From assembly GCF_009801115.1 (NCBI RefSeq), contig NZ_VTOL01000005.1:106206-170205 (forward strand): a stretch of DNA of 64,000 nt. Direction: 5' to 3'. The stretch comes from Dyadobacter sp. 3J3 (GTDB lineage Bacteria > Bacteroidota > Bacteroidia > Cytophagales > Spirosomataceae). Below, piece by piece: positions 1 to 9,686 of this stretch (the first letter of the stretch is position 1; every line of letters starts with the position of its first letter). A program made the position numbers and the translations under genes. The notes under the pieces were generated by a model. It saw only the letters and a list, made by a program, of their open reading frames with translations. It was not told where the DNA came from and searched no databases.

Positions 1-1548
1 AGAAAAAATATTTATACACAAGGCGGTACAGATAGTTTTGAAAAATTCTGGGTACAGTCTTTGCATGATGGTTTCTTCAAAACAAACCGTACAGCTTCTG
101 CTGCGGGTGCAACTTTCGCAGGAAATGTTGACGAAGCTGCATCAGCAATCGGTAAAAAATATAAAGCATCTTCTACAGGAATTGAACTGGCGTTGTATGA
201 AAACGTTGGCGTAGGTAATGGATCTGCTGCTAACAACCCATGGTTACAAGAATTACCAGATCCTGTTACAAAAGCAACCTGGGATAACCACGCAAGTGTT
301 TCTCAAAAAACTGCAACTGAACTTGGTTTTGCACAAGGAGACGTAGTAAAGGTAGATTTGAAAGGTAAATCTGTTGAAGTTCCTGTTATTATTCAGCCAG
401 GTCAGGCTAATGGAACTGTTGCGATCACAATCGGTTACGGTCGTGAGAAAGCAGGGAAATCAGCAAACGGAGTTGGTAAAAATGTTTATCCTCTGGCTAC
501 ATTCTCTGCCGGATATTTATCTTTTGCACCGGGAGAAGTTACTGTTACCAAAACAGGTGCAACCCGCGAAATCGCCCAAACACAAACACACAATACTGTA
601 ATGGGCCGTAAATCGGTTCTTCAGGAAACGGTGTTAGCTCATTTCCAGAAGGATCCATTGGCTGGACGTTTCATTCCAAAAATTGAAACATCAGAAGGAG
701 CAGTAGATGCTACTGATCTTTCTCTTTGGAATGGACATAAATATCCAAATCATTCATGGGGTCTGGTTATTGACCTTAATACATGTTTTGGTTGCGGATC
801 TTGTGTAATTAGCTGTCAGTCAGAAAATAACATTCCGGTTGTAGGACGTCAGGAAGTTATCAACAGTCGTGAAATGCACTGGTTACGTATTGACCGTTAT
901 TATAGCAGTGATGCAGAAGTTGGCGATTACACAGCAATGGAAGTTGCTTCGGAAAATCCGGAAGTTACATTCCAGCCTATGTTATGCCAGCATTGTAATA
1001 ATGCACCTTGCGAAACGGTTTGTCCGGTATTAGCGACAACCCACAGTTCTGAGGGCTTGAATCAAATGACTTACAACCGTTGTGTTGGTACTCGTTATTG
1101 CGCAAACAACTGCCCTTATAAAGTACGTCGTTTCAACTGGTTTAAATATTTTGACAACGATAACTTTGATTACCACTTCAATAACGATCTTGGTAAAATG
1201 GTTATCAATCCTGAGGTTACAGTACGTTCACGTGGTGTAATTGAGAAATGTTCAATGTGCGTTCATAAAATTCAGGAAGGTAAATTGACAGCGAAAAAAG
1301 AAAGAAGACGCGTAGTTGACGGAGAAATTAACGTTGCTTGTGCTTCATCTTGTCCAACTGACGCTATTACTTTTGGTGATATGAATGATCCTGAAAGCAG
1401 AATTTCTAAAATTCTTGAAGTAGAAAGAGAAGGCCGTGCTTTCCACATGCTGGAAGAAATTAACGTACGTCCACAAATTTCATATCTTACCAAGATCAGA
1501 AATAAGGATGTAGCAGCGAAGGCAGAAGCTAAAAAAGAACACGTCTAA
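1..1548 (+). CDS. actB: Alternative complex III subunit ActB, C-terminal part (left edge truncated)
   Basis: The reading frame is open from base 1 and ends with TAA, so this is the last ~515 residues of a protein whose family is usually about 1000 residues long. The family fuses a molybdopterin-enzyme-like domain lacking cofactor to a four-cluster ferredoxin domain. The ferredoxin part is fully visible: cysteines at fragment residues 262/265/268/272, 329/332/337/341, 361/367/371 and 417/420/447/451, including the CPYKVRRFNW stretch typical of this family. It would pass electrons from menaquinol oxidation within the periplasm-facing ACIII complex towards the c-type heme subunits. It is followed by actC after a 57-bp gap and belongs to the operon that runs to 13.8 kb. 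The true start lies outside the window; a TTG at 61 is not the start. Confidence 0.95.
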   Translation, partial: RKNIYTQGGTDSFEKFWVQSLHDGFFKTNRTASAAGATFAGNVDEAASAIGKKYKASSTGIELALYENVGVGNGSAANNPWLQELPDPVTKATWDNHASVSQKTATELGFAQGDVVKVDLKGKSVEVPVIIQPGQANGTVAITIGYGREKAGKSANGVGKNVYPLATFSAGYLSFAPGEVTVTKTGATREIAQTQTHNTVMGRKSVLQETVLAHFQKDPLAGRFIPKIETSEGAVDATDLSLWNGHKYPNHSWGLVIDLNTCFGCGSCVISCQSENNIPVVGRQEVINSREMHWLRIDRYYSSDAEVGDYTAMEVASENPEVTFQPMLCQHCNNAPCETVCPVLATTHSSEGLNQMTYNRCVGTRYCANNCPYKVRRFNWFKYFDNDNFDYHFNNDLGKMVINPEVTVRSRGVIEKCSMCVHKIQEGKLTAKKERRRVVDGEINVACASSCPTDAITFGDMNDPESRISKILEVEREGRAFHMLEEINVRPQISYLTKIRNKDVAAKAEAKKEHV

Positions 1549-1605
1549 GTCTGGTTAATAGTTTTGTATTTGTTTGAAGATTAAATCATTATAAATTACA
1601 GTAGT

Positions 1606-3039
1606 ATGCATGTTACTTCACCCGTAAGAGAGCCCCTTATTCAAGGCGGGAAAACGTATGCAGACGTAACGGAAGATATTTGCCGACATGTCGAAGGAAA
1701 GCCTACGAAAGAATGGAAAATTGCTTTCGGGATTTCTCTGGTCGTTTTGGCATATGGATCTTGTTGTCTTGCATGGACCTGGTGGGAAGGTCTGGGTGTG
1801 TGGGGATTAAATAAAACCGTAGGTTGGGCATGGGATATCACCAATTTCGTTTGGTGGGTAGGTATCGGTCACGCGGGTACATTGATCTCTGCTGTTCTTT
1901 TGCTATTCCGTCAGAAATGGAGAACATCCATTAACAGAGCTGCGGAAGCGATGACAATTTTCGCTGTACTTTGTGCCGCATCGTTTATTTTGATGCACAT
2001 GGGTCGTCCATGGATGGCATATTGGGCTTTACCATTACCTAACGCATTTGGTTCTCTTTGGGTAAACTTCAACTCTCCTTTGGTTTGGGACGTTTTCGCG
2101 ATCAGTACTTATTTCTCTGTATCACTTGTTTTCTGGTACATTGGTCTAATTCCTGATTTAGCTACAATTCGTGACCGCGCAACCAGCAAAGTTTCCCGTT
2201 TCATGTATGGAACTTTTGCAATGGGATGGGACGGATCAGCAAAAACATGGTCGCGTTATGAATATATCAGCTTAATTCTTGCTGGTTTAGCTACTCCTCT
2301 TGTACTATCTGTACACACGATTGTAAGTATGGACTTTGCTACCTCGGTAATCCCGGGATGGCATACAACAATCTTTCCTCCTTACTTTGTTGCAGGTGCG
2401 ATTTTCTCGGGATTTGCCATGGTGCAAAATCTTATGCTGATCACACGTGTGGTTTACAAATTGGAAGACTACATCACGCTGGAACATATCGAAACCATGA
2501 ATAAGGTAATTACCTTGACTGGTTCTGTTGTAGGGGTTGCTTATATTACTGAATTCTTTATTGCCTGGTATTCAGGAGTTGAATACGAAAGCTATGCATT
2601 TATCAACCGTGCTACCGGACCTTACTGGTGGGCATACTGGGCGATGATGACATGTAATGTAATCTCTCCACAGTTGTTCTGGTCAAGAAAACTTCGCCGC
2701 AGTATTACATTTACGTTCTTTATATCTGTTATTGTAAACATCGGTATGTGGTTTGAACGTTTTGTAATTATTGTTACATCTCTTCACCGTGATTACCTTC
2801 CTTCGAGTTGGGCTATGTTCTCTCCTACCCGTTATGATATTGGAGATTATATTTTCTCTTTCGGATTGTTCTTTACTTTATTCCTGCTTTTCTCTAAATA
2901 CTTACCTGTTATAAACATGGCGGAAGTAAAAGCGGTAATCAGGTCAACTTCTGCAAACTTGCCTAAGAAAATTGCCGGGGTTGCAAAAGTAAGACATCGT
3001 GAAGCTGCGGCTCCGTTATTTAACAAGGATATAGAATAG
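1606..3039 (+). CDS. actC: Alternative complex III membrane subunit ActC (NrfD/PsrC family)
   Basis: A 477-residue polytopic membrane protein with about ten hydrophobic helices, as in NrfD/PsrC-type quinol-binding subunits. The early sequence WWVGIGHAGTLISA and the later GIGHAG-like and WYSGVEYES segments are typical of ActC. In ACIII this subunit forms one of two large menaquinol-interacting membrane domains next to the ActB iron-sulfur arm. The ATG at 1606 gives a cytoplasmic N-terminus of about 50 residues before the first helix. It lies between actB and actD in the usual act order. Family assignment is strong; quinol binding is inferred from the family. Confidence 0.95.
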   Translation: MHVTSPVREPLIQGGKTYADVTEDICRHVEGKPTKEWKIAFGISLVVLAYGSCCLAWTWWEGLGVWGLNKTVGWAWDITNFVWWVGIGHAGTLISAVLLLFRQKWRTSINRAAEAMTIFAVLCAASFILMHMGRPWMAYWALPLPNAFGSLWVNFNSPLVWDVFAISTYFSVSLVFWYIGLIPDLATIRDRATSKVSRFMYGTFAMGWDGSAKTWSRYEYISLILAGLATPLVLSVHTIVSMDFATSVIPGWHTTIFPPYFVAGAIFSGFAMVQNLMLITRVVYKLEDYITLEHIETMNKVITLTGSVVGVAYITEFFIAWYSGVEYESYAFINRATGPYWWAYWAMMTCNVISPQLFWSRKLRRSITFTFFISVIVNIGMWFERFVIIVTSLHRDYLPSSWAMFSPTRYDIGDYIFSFGLFFTLFLLFSKYLPVINMAEVKAVIRSTSANLPKKIAGVAKVRHREAAAPLFNKDIE

Positions 3040-3085
3040 GTAAATCGCTTAAAGCGAAAGAATAATATTTAACATTAGTATAAAT

Positions 3086-3616
3086 ATGGCAGAATTATCT
3101 GGTAAATATTTAGTTGGAGTCTACGACGATGACGATACTGTATTACATGCAGTACCAAGACTCAGAAAGGCGGGAGTGAAAATACAGGAAGTATATTCTC
3201 CGTTTCCAATTCACGGAATGGATGACGCACTGGGTCACCCACGTACAAGAATCGGGATTGCGGCATTTATGTTTGGTGTGGTCGGATGTTGCGTTGCATT
3301 AACCCTTATGATTTGGACCATGGGTATTGACTGGCCAATGATTGTGGGTGGTAAGGATTCAATTTCTTTGCCTAACTATATCCCTATTACATTTGAGTTG
3401 ACTGTACTTTTCACCGCATTTGGTATGGTTACTACCTTTTTCATATCAAACGGATTAAGCCCTGCGGCTCACAACCATGAAAGATTTGACGTTCGTGCTA
3501 CGGACAACAAGTTTATTATGGCAATCAACGTAGGAAGAAATTCAATGAGTGAAGATGAAATATCCCGTGCGCTTAGAGATAGTGGTGCAGAAGAGGTTAA
3601 CATCAAACAATTTTAA
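3086..3616 (+). CDS. actD: Alternative complex III subunit ActD (DUF3341)
   Basis: A 176-residue protein with a soluble N-terminal region (residues 1-50, containing the motif SPFPIHGMD typical of DUF3341) followed by two transmembrane helices around residues 55-80 and 100-125, and a soluble tail. DUF3341 proteins are the ActD subunit of alternative complex III, a small membrane subunit of structural or unclear electron-transfer role. The neighbours actC and actE on either side support the call. The ATG at 3086 is the first plausible start after actC. Confidence 0.93.
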   Translation: MAELSGKYLVGVYDDDDTVLHAVPRLRKAGVKIQEVYSPFPIHGMDDALGHPRTRIGIAAFMFGVVGCCVALTLMIWTMGIDWPMIVGGKDSISLPNYIPITFELTVLFTAFGMVTTFFISNGLSPAAHNHERFDVRATDNKFIMAINVGRNSMSEDEISRALRDSGAEEVNIKQF

Positions 3617-3629
3617 TGTGCTTGGATCG

Positions 3630-4238
3630 ATGAAATTGAAAAGTTTATATAGATATTCCCTGGCCCTGGCTGTTATTGTAATCGCTGCATTCAGTTGTAC
3701 GCGTGACCCTAACAATCCTGGTAAGCAATTTGCACCAAATATGTATCTGCCAGTTGGATATGAACCATACAGACAGGAAAAGGCAAATCCAATTAACCCT
3801 ATGGGTTTAACAATGCGTTTGCCTGTTGAAGGAACAGTAGCCCGTCGTAACTACAATACTTCTTTTGGTAACGGAGATTCGGCAAAAGTTGATCTTATGG
3901 TTTACAATATTCCAGCGGATAGTATTTCTATTGCTGAAAGAGTATTGAAAAATCCGGTACCTCTTAATGAAAAAAGCCTTGCAGAAGGTAAAGTTTTGTT
4001 TGAGAGATATTGTCAGCATTGCCACGGAGCAACTGGAGCAGGTGACGGAAAAGTGGGAGCTGTTTATAAAGGAGTTCCTAATTACGCAAGTGATGCTTAC
4101 AAGAACCTGAACGAAGGACATATTTTCCATGTCATTACTTACGGTAAAGCGCGGATGTGGCCTCACGGTTCACAAATTAATCCTGAGGAGCGCTGGAAAA
4201 TTGTACACTATGTACAAAAGCTGCAAAAGGGAGCATAA
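3630..4238 (+). CDS. actE: Alternative complex III mono-heme cytochrome c ActE (lipoprotein)
   Basis: Starting at the ATG at 3630, the protein is 202 residues and begins with a lipoprotein signal ending in the lipobox AAFSC at about residues 20-24. One heme-binding CXXCH motif (CQHCH) lies in the C-terminal half, within a cytochrome c domain of the cbb3/class I type (ATGAGDGKVG follows). In ACIII this lipid-anchored cytochrome takes electrons from the iron-sulfur arm and hands them to the oxidase or to another cytochrome. The open frame extends upstream into actD, but that segment lacks a signal peptide, so the later ATG is preferred. Gap to actD is 13 bp. Confidence 0.93.
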   Translation: MKLKSLYRYSLALAVIVIAAFSCTRDPNNPGKQFAPNMYLPVGYEPYRQEKANPINPMGLTMRLPVEGTVARRNYNTSFGNGDSAKVDLMVYNIPADSISIAERVLKNPVPLNEKSLAEGKVLFERYCQHCHGATGAGDGKVGAVYKGVPNYASDAYKNLNEGHIFHVITYGKARMWPHGSQINPEERWKIVHYVQKLQKGA

Positions 4239-4273
4239 TTTATTTTTGATAACTGAGAAATAATATTTGAATA

Positions 4274-5620
4274 ATGGCATCAGCACATTCGATTCCTTCT
4301 ATTGAAGAACGGTTTGAATTCACTTCGGGAGCTAAAAGAAACCTTATTATTGGAGGAGCTATTGGAGCTGCTTTGGTAGTGGTGGGTATTTATCTTGCAG
4401 CGCAACCAGGAGGACATCATGAAGCAGAAGCGGCACAAGGCGCTGTAAATGCTATAACCGGACATGCTGCGACAGCTAGTCATGAGGCAGCGGGTCATGC
4501 TGTTGAAGAACATCATGTTAGCTGGCTTACCCGTATTTGGGCGAACCTTTGGGTGAATGCAGTATATTTTACTGGTATATCAGTAATTGGTATGTTTTTT
4601 ATCTCTTACAACTATCTTGCTCAGGCGGGGTGGTCAGCGGTATTTAAAAGAGTACCAGAAGCAATGCCGGCATTTTTACCAATTACAGGTGTTATCATGC
4701 TGCTGGTATTTATCTTTGGAGGTCATGATTTATTTCATTGGACGCATGCCGAGGTTTACGAGGTTGGAGGTCCTGAGTACGACGAAGTGCTTGCCGGAAA
4801 ACATGGGTACTTAAATACTCCTTTTTTTGTAGGTAGAATGATATTTTATTTTGTGGCATGGTATTTCATGTGGCGTAAGATCCGGCAGTTTTCGTTAGAG
4901 GAGGATCAAATCGGAGGTACAGAACTATATGATAAATCAATACGCTTAGGCACAGCTTTTCTTGTAATATTTGGAGTAACATCTTCAACGTCGGCTTGGG
5001 ACTTTGTTATGTCAATTGACCCACACTGGTTTAGTACGATGTTTGGATGGTATACATTGGCAAGCTGGCATGTTGCAGGCCTTGCTGTGATAACACTTGC
5101 TGTTGTTATGTTGAGAGAAAGAGGATACCTGAAAGCAGTTAATTCAAGTCATCTTCGTGATTTAGGTAAATTTGTATTCGCTTGGAGTATTTTCTGGGCA
5201 TATGTTTGGTTCTGTCAGTTTTTATTGATTTACTATGCAAACCAGCCGGAAGAGATTATTTATTTCATCGAAAGATTCAGAGGACATGGAAGTATTTTCA
5301 AAGCTCCTTTTTTTATAACATTGTGTCTTAACTTTTTCTTACCCTTTCTTGTTTTGATGACAAGAGATTCTAAGTTTACGCATTCAATTCTTAAAGTGGC
5401 ATGCTGGGGTGTAATCATCGGTCATTATATGGATTTTTACACGAACATTATGCCTGGTAGCGCCGGGGATACGGCGGGATTTGGACCGCTGGAATGGGGA
5501 TTTTTCTTAGTCTTCATTTGTGGATTTGTTTGGTCAATGGCGACTCAGTTGGAAAAGGCAAATTTGATTCCAAAGCACCATCCAATGTTGGAAGAGTCAT
5601 TGCATCACGATATCGCCTAA
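4274..5620 (+). CDS. actF: Alternative complex III membrane subunit ActF
   Basis: A 448-residue polytopic protein with about ten hydrophobic helices, homologous in plan to ActC (second NrfD-like quinol-binding module of ACIII). An alanine/histidine-rich stretch at about residues 45-80 (HHEAEAA, HEAAGHAVEEHH) forms a loop between the first two helices. Residues near 225-245 (STSAWDFVMSIDPHWFSTMFGW) carry the very conserved SIDPHW motif of ActF. It is the last act gene; coxB follows after 21 bp, which physically links the quinol-oxidising complex to the cytochrome oxidase. Confidence 0.94.
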   Translation: MASAHSIPSIEERFEFTSGAKRNLIIGGAIGAALVVVGIYLAAQPGGHHEAEAAQGAVNAITGHAATASHEAAGHAVEEHHVSWLTRIWANLWVNAVYFTGISVIGMFFISYNYLAQAGWSAVFKRVPEAMPAFLPITGVIMLLVFIFGGHDLFHWTHAEVYEVGGPEYDEVLAGKHGYLNTPFFVGRMIFYFVAWYFMWRKIRQFSLEEDQIGGTELYDKSIRLGTAFLVIFGVTSSTSAWDFVMSIDPHWFSTMFGWYTLASWHVAGLAVITLAVVMLRERGYLKAVNSSHLRDLGKFVFAWSIFWAYVWFCQFLLIYYANQPEEIIYFIERFRGHGSIFKAPFFITLCLNFFLPFLVLMTRDSKFTHSILKVACWGVIIGHYMDFYTNIMPGSAGDTAGFGPLEWGFFLVFICGFVWSMATQLEKANLIPKHHPMLEESLHHDIA

Positions 5621-5641
5621 TTTGCTTAACCTGTTATTATC

Positions 5642-6754
5642 ATGTATTTTATCATTGCAATAGTTGTCTTAGTTTTTGTGGTTCTCACCGGTGTTGTGAT
5701 TTCCAGGCTGCAAGGCGTTCTCTCAAGTGTTAAAAAGCCAGAATCTGCTGATGCCGTACCTGAAGGTAATAGCTGGAATGGAGCGATGTTTATCGTCATT
5801 CTAGTTGCCGCAGTTGTGGGGATTACCTGGTCTTATATGCATGCAAGAGAGCACTTTTTACCGATTGCGTCATCTGTGCATGGAAGAAGAACGGATGATC
5901 TGTTCTGGTTCTCAATGGGAATTCTTACAATCCCTTTTGCCTTTGTTAACTTTTTGATTTTCTTTTTCGCATGGAAATACCAGTATAAAAAAGGAAACAA
6001 AGCGTCTTTTTATCCTGACAACCACAAGTTAGAATTAATCTGGACGATCATTCCTGCAATAGTAATGGCTATGTTGGTTTTTACGGGATGGAAAGCATGG
6101 TCAGATATTACCTCGGACGCTCCTGCGGATGCAGAGGTCATTGAGATTACCGGGAAACAGTTCAACTGGATTGTTCGTTATGGTGGTGTTAATGATAACA
6201 AACTTGGTAACTACAATTACAAGTTAATCGATGCACAGAATGAAGTAGGTATTGATTTGTCTGATGAAAATTCATTTGATGACTTTTTGAATCCTACGGA
6301 AATGCACATTCCGGTAAACAGACCCGTTCTTTTAAAAATTCGTGCACGTGACGTTTTGCACAGTGTGTTTATTCCTCACATGCGTGTGAAAATGGATGCG
6401 GTTCCTGGTATGCCAACAAAATTCTGGTTTGTGCCGGACAAAACTACCGCTCAGATGCGCGCTGATTTGAACGATCCTAATTTTAAGTATGAGATAGCGT
6501 GTACTGAGGTTTGTGGACAAGGCCATTTTTCTATGAAAATAAACCTGGTTGTTGAAGACGAAGCTTCTTATAAAAAATGGTGTGCTGAACAAACTACGTT
6601 TCTTCAGACTTACCCGGAATATCTTGCGAAAGTACCTGATAACTTGAAAGCTAAGGCAATGAAAGGTTTGCCGGCTGAAACTACAACGCCAGCAGATACT
6701 GTCAAAACAGCTTCGGTTGGTGGTGGAATTGGAACAAGTGCAGCACTTCGCTAA
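5642..6754 (+). CDS. coxB: Cytochrome c oxidase subunit II
   Basis: A 370-residue protein with an N-terminal hydrophobic segment, two further transmembrane helices (about residues 55-75 and 95-120, and the LELIWTIIPAIVMAML helix near 140), then a cupredoxin domain. The binuclear CuA site is intact: the motif CTEVCGQGHFSM supplies the two cysteines, histidine and methionine, and an upstream histidine sits in VLHSVFIPHMRVK. There is no C-terminal heme-binding CXXCH, so it is not the fused caa3 version. It is the electron entry subunit of the oxidase encoded by the next genes. The N-terminal extra helix before the usual two is common in Bacteroidota. Confidence 0.95.
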   Translation: MYFIIAIVVLVFVVLTGVVISRLQGVLSSVKKPESADAVPEGNSWNGAMFIVILVAAVVGITWSYMHAREHFLPIASSVHGRRTDDLFWFSMGILTIPFAFVNFLIFFFAWKYQYKKGNKASFYPDNHKLELIWTIIPAIVMAMLVFTGWKAWSDITSDAPADAEVIEITGKQFNWIVRYGGVNDNKLGNYNYKLIDAQNEVGIDLSDENSFDDFLNPTEMHIPVNRPVLLKIRARDVLHSVFIPHMRVKMDAVPGMPTKFWFVPDKTTAQMRADLNDPNFKYEIACTEVCGQGHFSMKINLVVEDEASYKKWCAEQTTFLQTYPEYLAKVPDNLKAKAMKGLPAETTTPADTVKTASVGGGIGTSAALR

Positions 6755-6783
6755 TTTTATTAATTTAAATACAAAACAGTCAT

Positions 6784-8664
6784 ATGTCAGCTATTGAAGG
6801 AATGGAAGTCGCTGTACACCACGAGGAACATGCGCACCATCACGAGGCACAAAGCTTTTGGCAGAAATACGTATTTTCTGAGGATCACAAAGTTATAGCA
6901 AAGCAATACCTGATTACAGGGATTCTTTGGGCGGTAATAGGTATTTCTATGTCCGTAATTTTCCGTATTCAGCTTGGGATGCCGGATTCTAATTTGTCAT
7001 GGCTTAGACCATTATTTGGTAACTGGATTAGCGAAACAGGTAAACTGGATCCTAATTTCTATCTTGCTTTGGTTACAATGCACGGTACCATCATGGTATT
7101 CTTTGTACTTACAGCGGGGTTGAGTGGTACTTTCAGTAATTTCTTGATTCCTCTGCAAATTGGTGCAAGGGATATGGCATCCGGATTTATGAACATGTTA
7201 TCATACTGGTTCTTCTTCCTTGCCAGTGTTATCATGTTTGCTTCATTATTCTTGCAAACAGGTCCTGCCGCTGGTGGATGGGTAATTTATCCTCCTCTAA
7301 GTGCATTGCCACAAGCGCATCAAGGCTCAGGAATGGGTATGACGCTTTGGTTGGTCAGTATGGCATTTTTTATTGTATCACAATTATTGGGAGGTATCAA
7401 CTACATCACGACCGTTATTAACTTACGTACCCGTGGTATGTCATTTGACCGTCTTCCGTTAACGATCTGGTCTTTCCTTATTACAGCGATTTTGGGACTT
7501 ATATCTTTCCCGGTATTATTCTCATCTGTACTATTATTGATTTTTGACCGTCACTTCGGAACGAGTTTCTATCTTTCTGAAATCTATATCAATGGTGAAG
7601 CGCTTCCAAACGTTGGTGGCAGCCCTATCCTTTTCCAGCATTTGTTCTGGTTTCTTGGTCACCCTGAGGTATATATTGTACTTCTTCCGGGACTTGGGAT
7701 TACATCTGAGGTTATCGCTACAAATTCACGTAAACCAATCTTTGGATATCGTGCAATGATTGCCTCGATGTTAGGTATCGCATTCCTTGCCTTTATCGTT
7801 TGGGCTCACCATATGTTTGTAACAGGTATGAATCCATTCCTTGGATCTGTATTTATGTTCCTTACTCTGATCATCGCAGTTCCTTCGGCCGTAAAAGGAT
7901 TTAATTACATTACTACTTTATGGAAAGGTAATATCGTATTTACTCCTGGTATGTTGTTCGCGATTGGTATGGTTTCATTATTCGTATCGGGTGGTTTGAC
8001 TGGTATTATTCTTGGAAACAGTGCACTTGATATTCAGCTTCACGATACTTATTTCGTAGTAGCCCACTTTCACCTTGTAATGGGTGCGGCTTCTGCCTTC
8101 GGTTTATTTGCGGGAGTTTATCACTGGTTCCCTAAAATGTTTGGTAAAATGATGAACAGAACGTTAGGTCAGATTCACTTCTGGTTTACGTTCATCGGAA
8201 TTTACCTGATTTTTATTCCTATGCACTATGTAGGTATTGCAGGTTTCCCTCGTCGTTATTATCAATTTACAAGTTATGATTTCACACACAAGTTTATGGA
8301 TATGAATATGTTCATTACTGTGGCTGCGATTTTGTCATTCCTTGCACAGTTTTTGTTCTTGTTCAACTTCTTCTATAGTATTTTCAAAGGTAAAAGAGCT
8401 CCTCAAAATCCATGGAGATCTAATACACTTGAATGGACTACACCAATTGTACCTGGTCATGGTAACTGGGAAGGTGAAATACCGGCAGTTTACCGTTGGT
8501 CATATGATTATAGCAAACCAGGTGCAGCTGAGGATTTTATACCTCAAAATATTCCTTATTCTCAAACGTTGGAATCTAATTTCCCTCATGAGAATGAATT
8601 AATTGCCACCGAGAAAGAGATAGCGGCTCAGAATTTTAATGACCAGTTCAACCAAGCTCATTGA
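6784..8664 (+). CDS. coxA: Cytochrome c oxidase subunit I
   Basis: A 626-residue heme-copper oxidase catalytic subunit with about twelve helices. The active-site signature GHPEVYIVLLPG (CuB histidine, cross-linked tyrosine and the glutamate of A1-type oxidases), the HH pair in VWAHHMF and the HFHLVMG heme a/a3 histidines are all present. A histidine-rich N-terminal stretch (HHEEHAHHHE, residues ~12-21) precedes the first helix; similar His-rich tails are common in this phylum. It reduces oxygen to water and pumps protons. The last 26 bp overlap the start of ctaA, so the two genes are translationally linked. Confidence 0.96.
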   Translation: MSAIEGMEVAVHHEEHAHHHEAQSFWQKYVFSEDHKVIAKQYLITGILWAVIGISMSVIFRIQLGMPDSNLSWLRPLFGNWISETGKLDPNFYLALVTMHGTIMVFFVLTAGLSGTFSNFLIPLQIGARDMASGFMNMLSYWFFFLASVIMFASLFLQTGPAAGGWVIYPPLSALPQAHQGSGMGMTLWLVSMAFFIVSQLLGGINYITTVINLRTRGMSFDRLPLTIWSFLITAILGLISFPVLFSSVLLLIFDRHFGTSFYLSEIYINGEALPNVGGSPILFQHLFWFLGHPEVYIVLLPGLGITSEVIATNSRKPIFGYRAMIASMLGIAFLAFIVWAHHMFVTGMNPFLGSVFMFLTLIIAVPSAVKGFNYITTLWKGNIVFTPGMLFAIGMVSLFVSGGLTGIILGNSALDIQLHDTYFVVAHFHLVMGAASAFGLFAGVYHWFPKMFGKMMNRTLGQIHFWFTFIGIYLIFIPMHYVGIAGFPRRYYQFTSYDFTHKFMDMNMFITVAAILSFLAQFLFLFNFFYSIFKGKRAPQNPWRSNTLEWTTPIVPGHGNWEGEIPAVYRWSYDYSKPGAAEDFIPQNIPYSQTLESNFPHENELIATEKEIAAQNFNDQFNQAH

Positions 8665-9667
8665 TTTACGTGTTAACCGTCGTTTTCGGCGGTTAACACT
8701 GAATACAGTTATTGTGCTCTACTTCCTTATCATGGTAGGTGGGGTAGTGAGAAGTACCGGCGCTGGTATGGGATGTCCTGATTGGCCTAAATGTTTTGGT
8801 AGCTGGATTCCTCCAACGGAGGCCTCACAGCTACCATTAAATTATAAGGAGGTTTTTGGCGCTAAGTTAAAAGGCGAAGTGATATTTAATCCGGTAAAGA
8901 CCTGGATTGAATATGTTAATCGCCTTATAGGAGCTTTTACAGGGATTATGATTTTCATAACACTGCTTGCTTCAACGCCTTATTTGAAATCAAACAGAAA
9001 GAGCTTTTTTGGATATAGCTTTTTAGCTTTTATTCTGGTAGGGTTTCAGGGATGGTTGGGATCAAAAGTTGTTTCCTCTGAACTGCATCCGGTAATGATC
9101 ACGGTTCATATGCTTTTGGCCATTGTTATTGTTTTCATTTTAATCTATCTGTTTATAAGGTCTTCCTATTCGGCAGAAAAAGATGGAAAGAATATTGCAA
9201 ATAAAGGGCTGATTGATAAAGTAACCATCTTGGTTCTCGTACTGTCTCTAATCCAGATTTTATTAGGAACACAGGTTCGTGAGACAATGGATGAAGTGAT
9301 TCGCACATTAGGATATTCGGAAAGGGCAGGCTGGATCGGAGCGTTAGGGGTACCTTTTTATATTCATCGTTCTTTCTCCATACTGGTACTTATTTCTAAT
9401 GTGTTCTGGATAAACAAAATCAATCATTCGATTGCAGGGGAATCCAGAATCAAGCAATTGGGAAAAGGTTGTTTGGCTATCCTGGGACTTGAAATAGTAA
9501 CAGGAATAGTAATGGCTTACTTAGGAGTTCCGCCATTTGCACAACCTGTCCATTTAACGTTAGCGATTATCATGATAGGATTGCAGTTCATGATGTGGTT
9601 ATTGATGAATGCAGACCAGTTGGCTTGGAGCAGAGATATTGTTAAATTGAGTAATGATTTAGTGTAG
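8639..9667 (+). CDS. ctaA: Heme A synthase (COX15/CtaA family)
   Basis: A 342-residue membrane protein with eight predicted helices. It shows the family's opening VVRSTGAGMGCPDWPKCFG, with the conserved cysteine pair in the first periplasmic loop, and paired helical histidines (HPVMITVHM and IHRSFS). It hydroxylates the methyl group of heme O to make heme A for subunit I. The ATG at 8639 lies inside the end of coxA, giving a 26-bp overlap. The following gene ctaB makes its substrate heme O. Confidence 0.93.
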   Translation: MTSSTKLIDLRVNRRFRRLTLNTVIVLYFLIMVGGVVRSTGAGMGCPDWPKCFGSWIPPTEASQLPLNYKEVFGAKLKGEVIFNPVKTWIEYVNRLIGAFTGIMIFITLLASTPYLKSNRKSFFGYSFLAFILVGFQGWLGSKVVSSELHPVMITVHMLLAIVIVFILIYLFIRSSYSAEKDGKNIANKGLIDKVTILVLVLSLIQILLGTQVRETMDEVIRTLGYSERAGWIGALGVPFYIHRSFSILVLISNVFWINKINHSIAGESRIKQLGKGCLAILGLEIVTGIVMAYLGVPPFAQPVHLTLAIIMIGLQFMMWLLMNADQLAWSRDIVKLSNDLV

Positions 9668-9686
9668 TTGGAAATTGAGCAGCATA

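Noticed and set aside
3549..3629. N-terminal extension of ActE overlapping actD
   Set aside because: The extension has no signal and overlaps actD; the ATG at 3630 starts a clear lipoprotein signal.
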